Part shown: piece by piece, positions 16,167 to 24,040 of the stretch
Layout of the letters: each line of letters starts with the position of its first letter
Position numbering within the stretch: the stretch's first letter is position 1
Origin: Bacteroidales bacterium UBA3388
GTDB taxonomy: Bacteria > Bacteroidota > Bacteroidia > Bacteroidales > P3
Assembly: GCA_002358855.1 (NCBI GenBank)
Contig: DEPQ01000007.1
Coordinates: 2,688-26,772 of the forward strand
Length of the DNA stretch: 24,085 nucleotides
Direction: 5' to 3'
Program-made: the position numbers and the translations under genes
Notes under the pieces: model-generated
What the model saw: the letters and a program-made list of their open reading frames with translations, nothing else
Databases searched by the model: none
Told to the model about the DNA's origin: nothing

Positions 16167-17069
16167 TTAACTCCAAGAATTAGAATCGAAATCGGGAACT
16201 AAATTATTTTGTGAACAAAGTTCTTGAAAAAAACCTTGACTTAATCCAATTTCATAAAAATAATCACAAACTTCTTGATATTCTTTTTCGCTCAAGTATT
16301 GATTTAAATATTCTTGTTTATATTTCTCACAAGGAGTATATTGACTCATTAGAGATATATTTAGATTAAATGATATATCACTTAAATTCCATAGTGCTTT
16401 TTTAGAGTTGTTGATTTGTTTAGGAAGAATCAAATGCCTTACGATTACTCCCTTTTTACCTTTTTGACGATACATTTCTTCAATTGCTTTTAAGGCAACT
16501 TCAGGATAGTTTTCAGCAAGCGATAACTCTTTTGCAAGCAAATTATCTGAATATTTGTAATCAGGGAGGTAAATATCGATAATATTTTCTAAATCTCTTA
16601 ATATATCTGGATTATCATAAGCATTGGTGTTGTAAATTATTTTTGGATAAATGTCTTGTGAATGCAGGGTGCGAATTATTGCTCTCATTAGTGGAATGGA
16701 GTGGGAAGGAGAAACAAAACCTAAAACATTTTCACTTTCTTTAAGTATGTTTTTTATTTCTTTGATTAAAGTTTCAAAATCAGCGTAAGAATTTTTTATT
16801 TCTTTCTTATTATTGCTTATTTGTTTGTTTTGACAATAAACGCATTGAAGATTACAATGGGCAAAAAATACATTACATACCCCTTTCTCTCCACTTATAG
16901 ATGGTTCTTCTCCTTTGTGGTTACACACTAAGGAAATATTGATATCTGCTCCTGTATTACAAAAACCTTTTTCGCCTTTAAGTCTATTTACACCACACTT
17001 TCTTGGACAAAGTTGGCAATTAGAAAGTAGGTTTAGTTCATATTCATCGTATGGAATTGTAGAAAACAT
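16167..17069 (-). CDS. Radical SAM protein of the PflX / COG1313 type
   Basis: Iron-sulfur enzyme using S-adenosylmethionine; the substrate is unknown. With the start at 17069 (MFSTIPYDEYELNLLSNC) it has 300 residues. An N-terminal cysteine group CQLCPRKCGVNRLKGEKGFC (C18, C21, C25, C37) is followed by the radical SAM cluster motif CNLQCVYC (C72, C76, C79). SPSHSIPLMRAI and YNTNAYDNPDILR are typical core strands, and DIYLPDYKYS matches the family. An in-frame ATG at 17096 lies inside the -7 box of its own promoter, so 17069 is the better start. The family is often named 'pyruvate formate-lyase activating enzyme-like', but no PFL gene is near, and the N-terminal cysteines differ from PflA. It is divergent from dnaB and follows no other gene. 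Confidence 0.85.
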   Translation of the reverse strand: MFSTIPYDEYELNLLSNCQLCPRKCGVNRLKGEKGFCNTGADINISLVCNHKGEEPSISGEKGVCNVFFAHCNLQCVYCQNKQISNNKKEIKNSYADFETLIKEIKNILKESENVLGFVSPSHSIPLMRAIIRTLHSQDIYPKIIYNTNAYDNPDILRDLENIIDIYLPDYKYSDNLLAKELSLAENYPEVALKAIEEMYRQKGKKGVIVRHLILPKQINNSKKALWNLSDISFNLNISLMSQYTPCEKYKQEYLNQYLSEKEYQEVCDYFYEIGLSQGFFQELCSQNNLVPDFDSNSWS

Positions 17070-17090
17070 AATTTTAATATTTTTTTCAAC

Positions 17091-17128
17091 TTGCAAAGGT
17101 AAGACAAAAAATAATAGTATCTTTGCAA
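17091..17128. promoter_or_regulatory. Overlapping divergent promoters of dnaB (+) and the radical SAM gene (-) within an inverted repeat
   Basis: TTGCAAAG (17091-17098) and CTTTGCAA (17121-17128) are exact reverse complements. Each arm carries part of one -7 box and a TTG usable as the other promoter's -33 box: TATCTTTG (17118-17125) for dnaB on plus, and TACCTTTG (17094-17101) for the radical SAM gene on minus. The implied -33/-7 spacing is 24 bp both ways, longer than at other promoters here, so the -33 assignment is less sure than the -7 boxes. The dnaB ATG is 6 nt after its -7 box. Confidence 0.65.
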
Positions 17129-17131
17129 AAT

Positions 17132-18631
17132 ATGGAACAATTAAGCAACGCTGTTAAAAAACAAACAAGAAGATTAAGTCAAGAGGAAGCTTTTATGATG
17201 AATGGTAAGATTCCTCCACAAGCAATTGAAATAGAAGAAAGCGTTTTAGGTGCTTTATTATTAGATCAAAACGCTATTACAAATGCAATTGATATTTTAC
17301 GTCAAGAATATTTCTACTTAGAAGCTCATCAACACATTTACAGAGCTATTTCTATTCTTTTTAGAGATGGAAACCCTGTTGATTTATTAAGCGTTGCCGA
17401 TCAGTTAAAGAAAGATGGCAGATTTGATGAAATAGGAGGGCTAACCAAATTAGTAAGTCTTACAAATAGAATTACATCTGCTGCTCATATTGAATATCAC
17501 GTAAGAATCCTTTCAGAAAAATACATACAAAGAGAACTTATCAGAGTAAGCACCGAAACATTAAAAGACTCTTATGATGACACTGTTGATGTTTTAAATC
17601 TTTTAGACAGAACGGAAACTAAGTTTTTGGAGATTAACGATAGTAATTTTAAAAGTGATTTTCATTCAATGGACGTTTTACTGTCTAATACATTGAAAGA
17701 AATAGAAGCAAATCAAAATTCCCAAGACGAAACTATGGGAGTGGTTACGGGATTCAATGACTTAGATGCAAGGACTGGAGGATTTCAAAAAGGAACTTTA
17801 CTTATCTTGGCTGCACGTCCAGCAATGGGGAAAACAGCCTTAGCCTTAACAATGGCAAGGAATATGGCAGTAGATTTTAACAAACCCGTAGCGATTTTTT
17901 CTCTTGAAATGACAGCCTCAGAATTGATGTCACGTTTAATTGCGGCAGAGTCGGGGATAGATGCCAAAAAATTTAAACTAAAAGGTGAACTTCAAGATTG
18001 GGAAAAAGAACAATTACGTAATAAAACCAATGCCTTAGCTCACGCACCTATGTATATAGATGATAATCCCGGCTTAACAATTTTTGAATTGCGTGCAAAG
18101 TGCAGACGATTGAAACAAAAATATGACATTCAAATGGTTTTTATTGATTATTTGCAGTTAATGTCAGGAGGAGAGACAATGAAAACAGGAGGAAATCGTG
18201 AACAAGAAATCTCATACATATCACGACAACTCAAAGCCTTATCAAAAGAAATCGGAGTTCCTATTATGGCACTTTCACAACTTTCGCGTGCGGTAGAAAC
18301 AAGAGGGGGAAGCAAGCGTCCTCAACTTTCAGACCTTAGAGAATCAGGAGCAATTGAGCAAGATGCCGATATGGTTATGTTTGTCTATCGTCCATCATAT
18401 TATGGCATTGATGTAGAAAACGGAATGAGTACAGAAGGATTAGCAAAACTAATTATCGCAAAACATAGGAGTGGAGAGCCGGGAGATGTTAATCTAAGAT
18501 TTGTTGAAAGATTTGTACGATTTGAAAATATGTATGATGCCGTTCAAACACCCGAAGCAATGATTCTTAATTCTCAAATGAATAAAGAAATAAACACTAC
18601 ATTAGAGAAAGATGAAAGCGTTCCGTTCTAA
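17132..18631 (+). CDS. dnaB: Replicative DNA helicase DnaB
   Basis: Hexameric 5'-3' helicase that unwinds DNA at the replication fork. The N-terminal domain that binds primase spans about 28-130 (PPQAIEIEESVLGALLLDQNAI, then EYFYLEAHQHIYRAI). A linker leads to the RecA-like C-terminal domain: GFNDLDARTGGFQKGTLLILAARPAMGKTALAL with Walker A K234/T235, FSLEMTASELMSRL, Walker B-like QMVFIDYLQLM, and ALSQLSRAVETRGGSKRPQLSDLRESGAIEQDADMVMF. No intein interrupts these motifs. I take ATG 17132 as start (499 residues). A TTG at 17123 lies within the -7 box and cannot be translated from this promoter. The next gene starts inside its last codons (20-nt overlap). Confidence 0.96.
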   Translation: MEQLSNAVKKQTRRLSQEEAFMMNGKIPPQAIEIEESVLGALLLDQNAITNAIDILRQEYFYLEAHQHIYRAISILFRDGNPVDLLSVADQLKKDGRFDEIGGLTKLVSLTNRITSAAHIEYHVRILSEKYIQRELIRVSTETLKDSYDDTVDVLNLLDRTETKFLEINDSNFKSDFHSMDVLLSNTLKEIEANQNSQDETMGVVTGFNDLDARTGGFQKGTLLILAARPAMGKTALALTMARNMAVDFNKPVAIFSLEMTASELMSRLIAAESGIDAKKFKLKGELQDWEKEQLRNKTNALAHAPMYIDDNPGLTIFELRAKCRRLKQKYDIQMVFIDYLQLMSGGETMKTGGNREQEISYISRQLKALSKEIGVPIMALSQLSRAVETRGGSKRPQLSDLRESGAIEQDADMVMFVYRPSYYGIDVENGMSTEGLAKLIIAKHRSGEPGDVNLRFVERFVRFENMYDAVQTPEAMILNSQMNKEINTTLEKDESVPF

Positions 18632-19886
18632 GATTTTAGCAATATTTTTTATCCTTTCAATATCTTTTCAAGCCAAAGCCAACTATTTGGTAATTCCAAT
18701 GGACGAGGCTCAAAAAAATCATTTAAAATCATACGGCATAGCATACAAAGCACTCTCTATGGAGATTGAAGTAGATTGGCTTTTGAACTATCAAGGAGGA
18801 GCATTTGCACTTTCATATTCCAAAGAAATAGAAACAACTTGCAGACTAAAAGGAGTAAGTTATTATATCATAACACCCTCACAATACGCCAATGTTTTAG
18901 AAGAAATATCCGCACCAAGCGTTAATCAAGACGTTGTAAAACTCCATAAAGCACCAAAAATCGCCGTTTATTCCCCAAAAAGTAAATTACCTTGGGACGA
19001 TGCCGTAACACTCGTGCTTACATACGCCGAAATACCTTACGATGTTGTCTATGACCAAGAAGTAATGAACGATGTCTTACCTTTATACGATTGGTTACAT
19101 TTGCATCACGAAGATTTCACAGGACAATATGGAAAATTTTGGGCATCATATAGAAACAAAAAATGGTATCAAGACGATGTCGCTTTACAAGAACAAACAG
19201 CAAAACTATTAGGCTTTCAAAAAGTTTCGCAACTTAAACTTGCCGTTGCAAAAAAAATAAGAGACTTTGTAGTAGGAGGGGGATTTATGTTTGCAATGTG
19301 TTCCGCACCCGATAGTTTTGACATAGCCTTAGCAGCAGAAGGAGTAGATATTTGCTCAGAAATGTTTGATTATGACCCAATTGATCCACAAGCACAAGAA
19401 AAACTTGATTTCTCTAAATGCTTTGCTTTTGAAAACTTTACAATCGTTACAGACCCTTACACATACGAAGTTTCAAACATTGACGTTCCCCAAAGCAGAG
19501 CAAGACAAGTCAAAGAAAAAGACGATTTCTTTGTATTATTTGACTTTTCCGCAAAATGGGATTGGGTTCCTACAATGCTAACTCAGAACCATAGCAGAAT
19601 TATTAAAGGATTTATGGGACAAACAACAGCGTTTATGAAACGTTTTTTAAAGAGTTCGGTCATTATACTTGGAGAAAACGCATCGTTAGAAGAAGCAAGA
19701 TATATTCATGGTACTTACGGTAAGGGTACTTGGACTTACTTAGGTGGACACGATCCAGAGGATTATTCCCATTATGTTGGAGATCCTGTAACAGACCTTG
19801 ATTTACACCCTAATTCTTCGGGTTATCGTTTGATTCTAAACAATATTCTTTTCCCGGCAGCAAAGAAAGAAAAACGCAAAACATAG
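18612..19886 (+). CDS. Secreted protein of the Bacteroidota family annotated 'asparagine synthetase B' (function doubtful)
   Basis: 424 residues with a signal peptide (MKAFRSKILAIFFILSISFQAKA). The mature protein begins NYLVIPMDEAQKNHLKSYGIAYKAL, which I recall from Bacteroidota proteins labelled asparagine synthetase B. The name does not fit what is seen: there is no N-terminal catalytic Cys2 of a class II glutamine amidotransferase, no SGGxDS-type ATP pyrophosphatase motif, and the protein is exported. Segments such as KIAVYSPKSKLPWDDAVTLVLTYAEIPYDVVYDQEVMND, VVGGGFMFAMCSAPDSFDIALAAEGVDI and WTYLGGHDPEDYSH look like a glutamine-amidotransferase-like or ThuA-like alpha/beta fold, perhaps with a cysteine in FAMCSAPD. 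That is inference. It overlaps dnaB by 20 nt, so it is probably co-transcribed, and it is followed by a terminator. Confidence 0.65.
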   Translation: MKAFRSKILAIFFILSISFQAKANYLVIPMDEAQKNHLKSYGIAYKALSMEIEVDWLLNYQGGAFALSYSKEIETTCRLKGVSYYIITPSQYANVLEEISAPSVNQDVVKLHKAPKIAVYSPKSKLPWDDAVTLVLTYAEIPYDVVYDQEVMNDVLPLYDWLHLHHEDFTGQYGKFWASYRNKKWYQDDVALQEQTAKLLGFQKVSQLKLAVAKKIRDFVVGGGFMFAMCSAPDSFDIALAAEGVDICSEMFDYDPIDPQAQEKLDFSKCFAFENFTIVTDPYTYEVSNIDVPQSRARQVKEKDDFFVLFDFSAKWDWVPTMLTQNHSRIIKGFMGQTTAFMKRFLKSSVIILGENASLEEARYIHGTYGKGTWTYLGGHDPEDYSHYVGDPVTDLDLHPNSSGYRLILNNILFPAAKKEKRKT

Positions 19887-19897
19887 AAAAGAAAAAT

Positions 19898-19945
19898 AAA
19901 ACGCTCGTTTATCAAAATATTTCTTTGATTCGCGAGCGTTTTTCT
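19898..19945 (+). terminator. Intrinsic terminator after the dnaB operon
   Basis: AAAACGCTCG (19898-19907) pairs with CGAGCGTTTT (19933-19942). An inner stem ATCAAA/TTTGAT (19911-19916 with 19924-19929) extends the hairpin, and T5 follows. It begins 12 nt after the gene end. Confidence 0.85.
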
Positions 19946-20222
19946 TTGAGTTGTTTATTTCTTCTTTATTTTGAGAAAAATTCAATGCCGAGATACACAA
20001 CATATCTCTTGATGATATTAGTCGTATTATCAAGAAAAATTTTTTGGGAACATAATTGCATTTTAAAAAGTCTATGTTTTTTTGAAATAATTCTAAGAAA
20101 TAATTTTCTAAAACAAAGAGTTACGAAAATAAATCAAAGAAAAAATTCACGCATTTTTTGACTTATTTTTTTAATTCTGCGTTTGGAACATAATTTAAAT
20201 TATGTAAAGTAGAATATTTTAA
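19946..20222. other. Gene-free AT-rich stretch with a second hairpin and an 18-bp palindrome
   Basis: Between the dnaB-operon terminator and the TPR-gene terminator I find no convincing gene. It holds a hairpin TCTTGATGATA/TATTATCAAGA (20007-20017 with 20025-20035, one G-T wobble, 7-nt loop) followed within 5 nt by T6 (20040-20045), and a perfect palindrome ACATAATTTAAATTATGT (20188-20205). There are two copies of GGAACATAATT (20047-20057, 20185-20195) and one near-copy of the AAAACAAAGAAA motif (20110-20120). Candidate explanations are a small RNA or a decayed gene. I see no TAnnTTTG promoter supporting an RNA. Confidence 0.4.
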
Positions 20223-20258
20223 AGCATAAAAAAGGCCACTCTTTAAATTGAGTGGCCT
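20223..20258 (-). terminator. Intrinsic terminator of the gyrA-TPR operon
   Basis: AGGCCACTC (20233-20241) pairs with GAGTGGCCT (20250-20258) around an 8-nt AT loop. Read on the minus strand the stem is followed by a T-run (A-run at about 20228-20233 on plus). It lies about 30 nt after the TPR gene stop. Confidence 0.88.
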
Positions 20259-20288
20259 AAACCTGAAAATTTCAACAAAATCTAACGT

Positions 20289-21482
20289 CTATTGTTGTTT
20301 AAGTCTGTTATCTATGTCTTGATATTCTGCTTTCATTCCAAGCAATGAATAAATTGTTCTCAATGCTTTTAATGATTGGAAATCTTTTGGCTTAGTTTCT
20401 AAAACTTTTGTGTAGTTTGGAATTGCTTTTTTGAATAAATCAAATGCTTCGTTTTTCAATTTGTCGTATGCACCTGTCATATCGTCTAATGGAACTTTGT
20501 CTGCTTCTTTTAAAACATCAACTGCTTTGTTGAAATATGTTGATGCTAATCCGAAGTAAGCGTCTGTTTGTGCTGGTTCAAGGGCTAATGATTTGTTATA
20601 GTATTCTTCTGCTTTTGTTATATCGCTTGCATCACGGTAAATGTCGCCTACGTAGTTGAATACTTCTTTCTTCTCTCCTAACGATAGGAGTGATTGGATT
20701 ATCTTTTCTGCTTCTTCTTTGTTTCCGTTTGCTAAGTATGTGCTTCCTAATAAAGCTTTTAATTGTGCGTTTTCTGGTAGGTTTTTAACTCCTCTTTTTA
20801 AAACGTTTATTGCTTTATCTGTTTCTTTTGCTGCTTGATTTGCTGCGAAAATCTTGATATAAACGTCTGGTTTTTTAGTGTTTTCTTTTATAAGTTCTCT
20901 ATAAAGTTCGTTTGCTTTGTCTGTGTTTTTCAACACTTCGTATGACAATGCCATAACGTATTTTGATTGTTCTAATGCTTCTTTATAGTTTGCTGCTTTT
21001 GCTGATTCTATTGCTTCTTCTGCATATTTGATAGCGTCTTCATATTTTTCTGCATTGAAAGCATTAACTGTTTCGTTTGAGAAGAAACTTGCTACAACGT
21101 TTAATGTACCATTACATAATGAAATAAATTCATTTGTACCGTTTTTCTTTTCTATTTCAATTGCTTTTAATAAGGCATTTTTAGATTTCTTTGCAATCTC
21201 AACAATAGGTTCGTTAATTTTTTGTTTTTTCATTATTTTTTGGTCTTCCTTATTGTCAGATTGAGAGATTTCTACTACTCTTGCGTAAATTGCTCCTGCA
21301 TAATACCAAGTTTTTGCTTCTAAACTTGTTTTTTCGTGAGCACATGCTTCATCAATATTTGTCATTGCATTACGTAAACGATTGTTTTGCCAATCGGCGT
21401 ATGCACTTTGAACTTTCATTGTTTGAGCGCTTGCTCCAAATGTAATGGCTAATAATGCCAAAAATAAGATTCTTTTTTTCAT
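20289..21482 (-). CDS. Exported tetratricopeptide-repeat protein, downstream of gyrA
   Basis: 397 residues from the ATG at 21480-21482 (MKKRILFLALLAITFGASAQ), a clear signal peptide. The upstream in-frame ATG at 21509 would overlap gyrA and place nine polar residues before the signal, so I reject it. The mature protein is helical with several TPR units: about 155-190 (AEKYEDAIKYAEEAIESAKAANYKEALEQSKYVMALSYEVL), 230-275 (AINVLKRGVKNLPENAQLKALLGSTYLANGNKEEAEKI) and 280-320 (YVGDIYRDASDITKAEEYYNKSLALEPAQTDAYFGLAS). TPR proteins of this type mediate protein contacts in the periplasm; the partner is unknown. It starts 13 nt after the gyrA stop, so it is co-transcribed, and TPR genes next to gyrA are a pattern I know from Bacteroidota. 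A strong terminator follows. Confidence 0.88.
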   Translation of the reverse strand: MKKRILFLALLAITFGASAQTMKVQSAYADWQNNRLRNAMTNIDEACAHEKTSLEAKTWYYAGAIYARVVEISQSDNKEDQKIMKKQKINEPIVEIAKKSKNALLKAIEIEKKNGTNEFISLCNGTLNVVASFFSNETVNAFNAEKYEDAIKYAEEAIESAKAANYKEALEQSKYVMALSYEVLKNTDKANELYRELIKENTKKPDVYIKIFAANQAAKETDKAINVLKRGVKNLPENAQLKALLGSTYLANGNKEEAEKIIQSLLSLGEKKEVFNYVGDIYRDASDITKAEEYYNKSLALEPAQTDAYFGLASTYFNKAVDVLKEADKVPLDDMTGAYDKLKNEAFDLFKKAIPNYTKVLETKPKDFQSLKALRTIYSLLGMKAEYQDIDNRLKQQ

Positions 21483-21495
21483 TGTTTTGTTATTT

Positions 21496-23979
21496 TTATT
21501 CGTTATCATTATTTATTATTTCTTCTGCTTCGTCTTCTTCTCTGTTTATTTCAACGACAGAAGCAATTGAATCATTGTCTTTGATATTAATTAATTTCAC
21601 GCCTTGGGTTGCTCGTCCTTGTTGTCTAATGTCGGCAACGTGCATTCTAATTGTTAGTCCTGAGCGATTCATTATCATTAAATCAAAGTCGTCATCTACT
21701 TGTTTTATAGCGACTAAGTCTCCTGTTTTTTCGGTTATGTTAAGCGTTTTGATACCTTTTCCTCCGCGGTTAGTGATTCGGTATTCTTCTAATTTACTTC
21801 TTTTTCCATATCCGTGTTCCGATACAACAAGTATGTCGCTATCTTCTTTTGCAACTACCATTCCAATAACGAAATCGTCTTCTTCTGAAATTGAAATTGC
21901 CTTCACTCCTGCCGCTGTTCTGCCCATTGGTCTTACGGTGCTTTCGTTAAATCTTATACATTTACCGCTGCGAGTTGCTATAAGGATTTCATCACTTCCG
22001 CTTGTTAGTTTTGCTTCCAATAATTCATCTCCTTCTTTCAATCCAAAGGCTAAGATTCCTTTTTGTCTTGGACGTGAATATGCTTCAAGCGTTGTTTTCT
22101 TAATGTGACCAGATTTAGTACACATTATTATATTGTTGCTTTCTACATATTCTTTATCACGTAAATTTTTTGTGGTTACGTATGCTTTTATTCTATCATC
22201 GTCCTCTATGTTAAGAATATTCTTAATCATTCTTCCTTTTGTTGTCTTTGTGCCTTCTGGAAGTTCAAATGCTCTTAACCAATAGCATTTTCCTTTTTCG
22301 GTAAAGAAGAGAACGTAATCGTGCATTGAGGCAATATAAATATGTTCTATGAAGTCCTCATCTCTAAGGGCTCCTCCTCTACTTCCTTTTCCTCCTCGGT
22401 TTTGTACTTTGTATTCTGCAAGTGGGGTTCTCTTGATATAACCCATGTGAGATATTGAAACGACAACTTCTTCGTTCTTTATCATATCTTCAATGCGGAA
22501 ATCTGCCGAAGAATATTCTATTGTAGAAAGTCTTTCATCGCCATATTTTTGACGAATTTCTAATAACTCATCTTTTATTACTTGCATCAAAACGCTTTCG
22601 TTTGAAAGAATTTCTCTACATCTGTTAATGAAAGCAAGCAATTCGTTATATTCATCTTGAAGTTTTTGTCTTTCCAATCCAGCTAATTGTCTTAGTCGCA
22701 TTTCTACAATAGCTGAGGATTGTATTTCGGTAAATCCGAATCTGTCTTGCATTTCTAATTTTGCTTGTGCAATAGTTTCGGAATTCCTTATTATGTTTAT
22801 GATTTCATCAATAAAGTCCAAAGCCTTCAAAAGTCCTTCGACAATGTGCATTCTTTCTTCTGCTTTGGCTAATTCAAATCTTGTTCTTCTTTCTACAACT
22901 TCGTGACGGTGATTTACAAAACACTCAATCATATCTTTTAGATTGAGAAGTTGTGGTTTGCCTTTTACAAGTGCGATATTGTTGATTGAGAAAGATGTTT
23001 GTAAGTCTGAATATTGATAAAGTTTGTTTAAAACTACGTTAGACATAGCATCACGTTTTAGTTTGTAAACAATTCTTATACCATCTTTATTACTTTCATC
23101 TTTTATTCTTGAAATACCTTCAATTTTTTTCTCTTCCACCAATGCGGCTTGGCGTTTTATCATATCTGATTTGCAAACTTGATATGGCACTGATGTAACA
23201 ACTATTTGTTCTGCGTCAGAATGTTTGTCTTGTTCAAAGTGTGCGTTTGCTCTAATTACAATATGTCCTCTTCCTGTATGGAATGCTTCTCTTACACCAT
23301 CATATCCGTAAATTATTCCACCTGTTGGAAAATCTGGTGCTTTGATATATTGCATCAATTCATCAATAGAGATTTCTTTGTTGTCGATATATGCAATTAT
23401 TCCGTCAATACATTCGGTTAAGTTATGAGGAGCCATATTTGTTGCCATACCTACCGCAATACCATTCGTACCATTTATCATTAAATATGGTATCTTATTT
23501 GGTAAAACGGTTGGTTCGTCCAAACTATCGTCAAAGTTCTTTGTGAAATCGACTGTGTCTTTGTTTATATCTGCCAACATTTCATCGGCAATCTTTGACA
23601 TTCTTGCTTCGGTGTAACGCATTGCTGCTGGTGGGTCAAGGTCTATTGAGCCAAAGTTACCTTGTCCGTCAATCATTGTATATCTTAATGACCATTTTTG
23701 AGCCATACGTACCATAGCCATATAAACTGAACTATCGCCGTGTGGGTGATACTTACCTAAAACCTCTCCTACTATTCTCGCAGATTTCTTGTGCTTGGTG
23801 TTATAGGTCATTCCCATATCTCCCATCGCAAATAAAATACGGCGATGCACAGGTTTCATTCCATCTCTTGCGTCTGGCAAGGCACGAGAGACAATAACAC
23901 TCATTGCATAGTCTATATAGGCTTGCTTCATTTGAGTTTCTATATTGACTCTCTGTATCTTTTCGTTTTCTAAGTTCAT
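21496..23979 (-). CDS. gyrA: DNA gyrase subunit A
   Basis: Breaks and rejoins DNA for negative supercoiling, with GyrB. It has 827 residues. The N-terminal winged-helix/tower domain carries the catalytic tyrosine Y122 (AAMRYTEARM), which numbers exactly as in E. coli. The quinolone region reads HPHGDSSVYMAMVRMAQ (78-94): S83 is present but residue 87 is Met, where E. coli has Asp. Just before Y122 it has IDLDPPAAM, where E. coli has IDGDSAAAM. The C-terminal beta-pinwheel begins near 500 with a GyrA box QNRGGKG (canonical QRRGGKG), supporting gyrase rather than ParC/GrlA. The tail is acidic (EEDEAEEIINNDNE). It has its own promoter (24011-24040) with phased upstream repeats and is followed by the TPR gene. 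No intein. Confidence 0.95.
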   Translation of the reverse strand: MNLENEKIQRVNIETQMKQAYIDYAMSVIVSRALPDARDGMKPVHRRILFAMGDMGMTYNTKHKKSARIVGEVLGKYHPHGDSSVYMAMVRMAQKWSLRYTMIDGQGNFGSIDLDPPAAMRYTEARMSKIADEMLADINKDTVDFTKNFDDSLDEPTVLPNKIPYLMINGTNGIAVGMATNMAPHNLTECIDGIIAYIDNKEISIDELMQYIKAPDFPTGGIIYGYDGVREAFHTGRGHIVIRANAHFEQDKHSDAEQIVVTSVPYQVCKSDMIKRQAALVEEKKIEGISRIKDESNKDGIRIVYKLKRDAMSNVVLNKLYQYSDLQTSFSINNIALVKGKPQLLNLKDMIECFVNHRHEVVERRTRFELAKAEERMHIVEGLLKALDFIDEIINIIRNSETIAQAKLEMQDRFGFTEIQSSAIVEMRLRQLAGLERQKLQDEYNELLAFINRCREILSNESVLMQVIKDELLEIRQKYGDERLSTIEYSSADFRIEDMIKNEEVVVSISHMGYIKRTPLAEYKVQNRGGKGSRGGALRDEDFIEHIYIASMHDYVLFFTEKGKCYWLRAFELPEGTKTTKGRMIKNILNIEDDDRIKAYVTTKNLRDKEYVESNNIIMCTKSGHIKKTTLEAYSRPRQKGILAFGLKEGDELLEAKLTSGSDEILIATRSGKCIRFNESTVRPMGRTAAGVKAISISEEDDFVIGMVVAKEDSDILVVSEHGYGKRSKLEEYRITNRGGKGIKTLNITEKTGDLVAIKQVDDDFDLMIMNRSGLTIRMHVADIRQQGRATQGVKLINIKDNDSIASVVEINREEDEAEEIINNDNE

Positions 23980-24010
23980 ATAGTAAAAATCCTATTTTAA
24001 TATCAATCTA

Positions 24011-24040
24011 CAAAAGTACAAAAAAAATTACTAAAACAAA
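24011..24040 (-). promoter_or_regulatory. Promoter of the gyrA operon
   Basis: On the minus strand TACTTTTG (24011-24018) matches TAnnTTTG. TTTG (24037-24040) lies 18 bp upstream and is part of the first CTTTGTTTTA repeat. The predicted start is near 24004, with a leader of about 25 nt to the ATG at 23979. Confidence 0.7.

Noticed and set aside
17070..17096. Upstream ATG (17096) as start of the radical SAM gene
   Set aside because: It overlaps the gene's own -7 element; the ATG at 17069 leaves a normal leader and an intact cysteine-rich N-terminus.
17123..17131. Upstream TTG as dnaB start
   Set aside because: It lies inside the predicted -7 box, and the conserved protein fits the ATG at 17132.
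17132..18631. Possible intein in DnaB
   Set aside because: The Walker A, Walker B and C-terminal motifs follow at normal spacing; 499 residues leave no room for an intein.
19925..20161. 78-residue open frame on plus after the dnaB operon
   Set aside because: It begins at a TTG inside the terminator hairpin, has biased hydrophobic/basic composition and no family resemblance.
21483..21509. Upstream ATG (21509) as start of the TPR gene
   Set aside because: It would overlap gyrA and put nine polar residues before an otherwise standard signal peptide.
21455..22108. 217-residue open frame on the plus strand over the gyrA 3' end
   Set aside because: It is antisense to clear GyrA sequence, rich in Ser/Phe/Leu, with no recognisable motif; a shadow of the low-GC coding bias.
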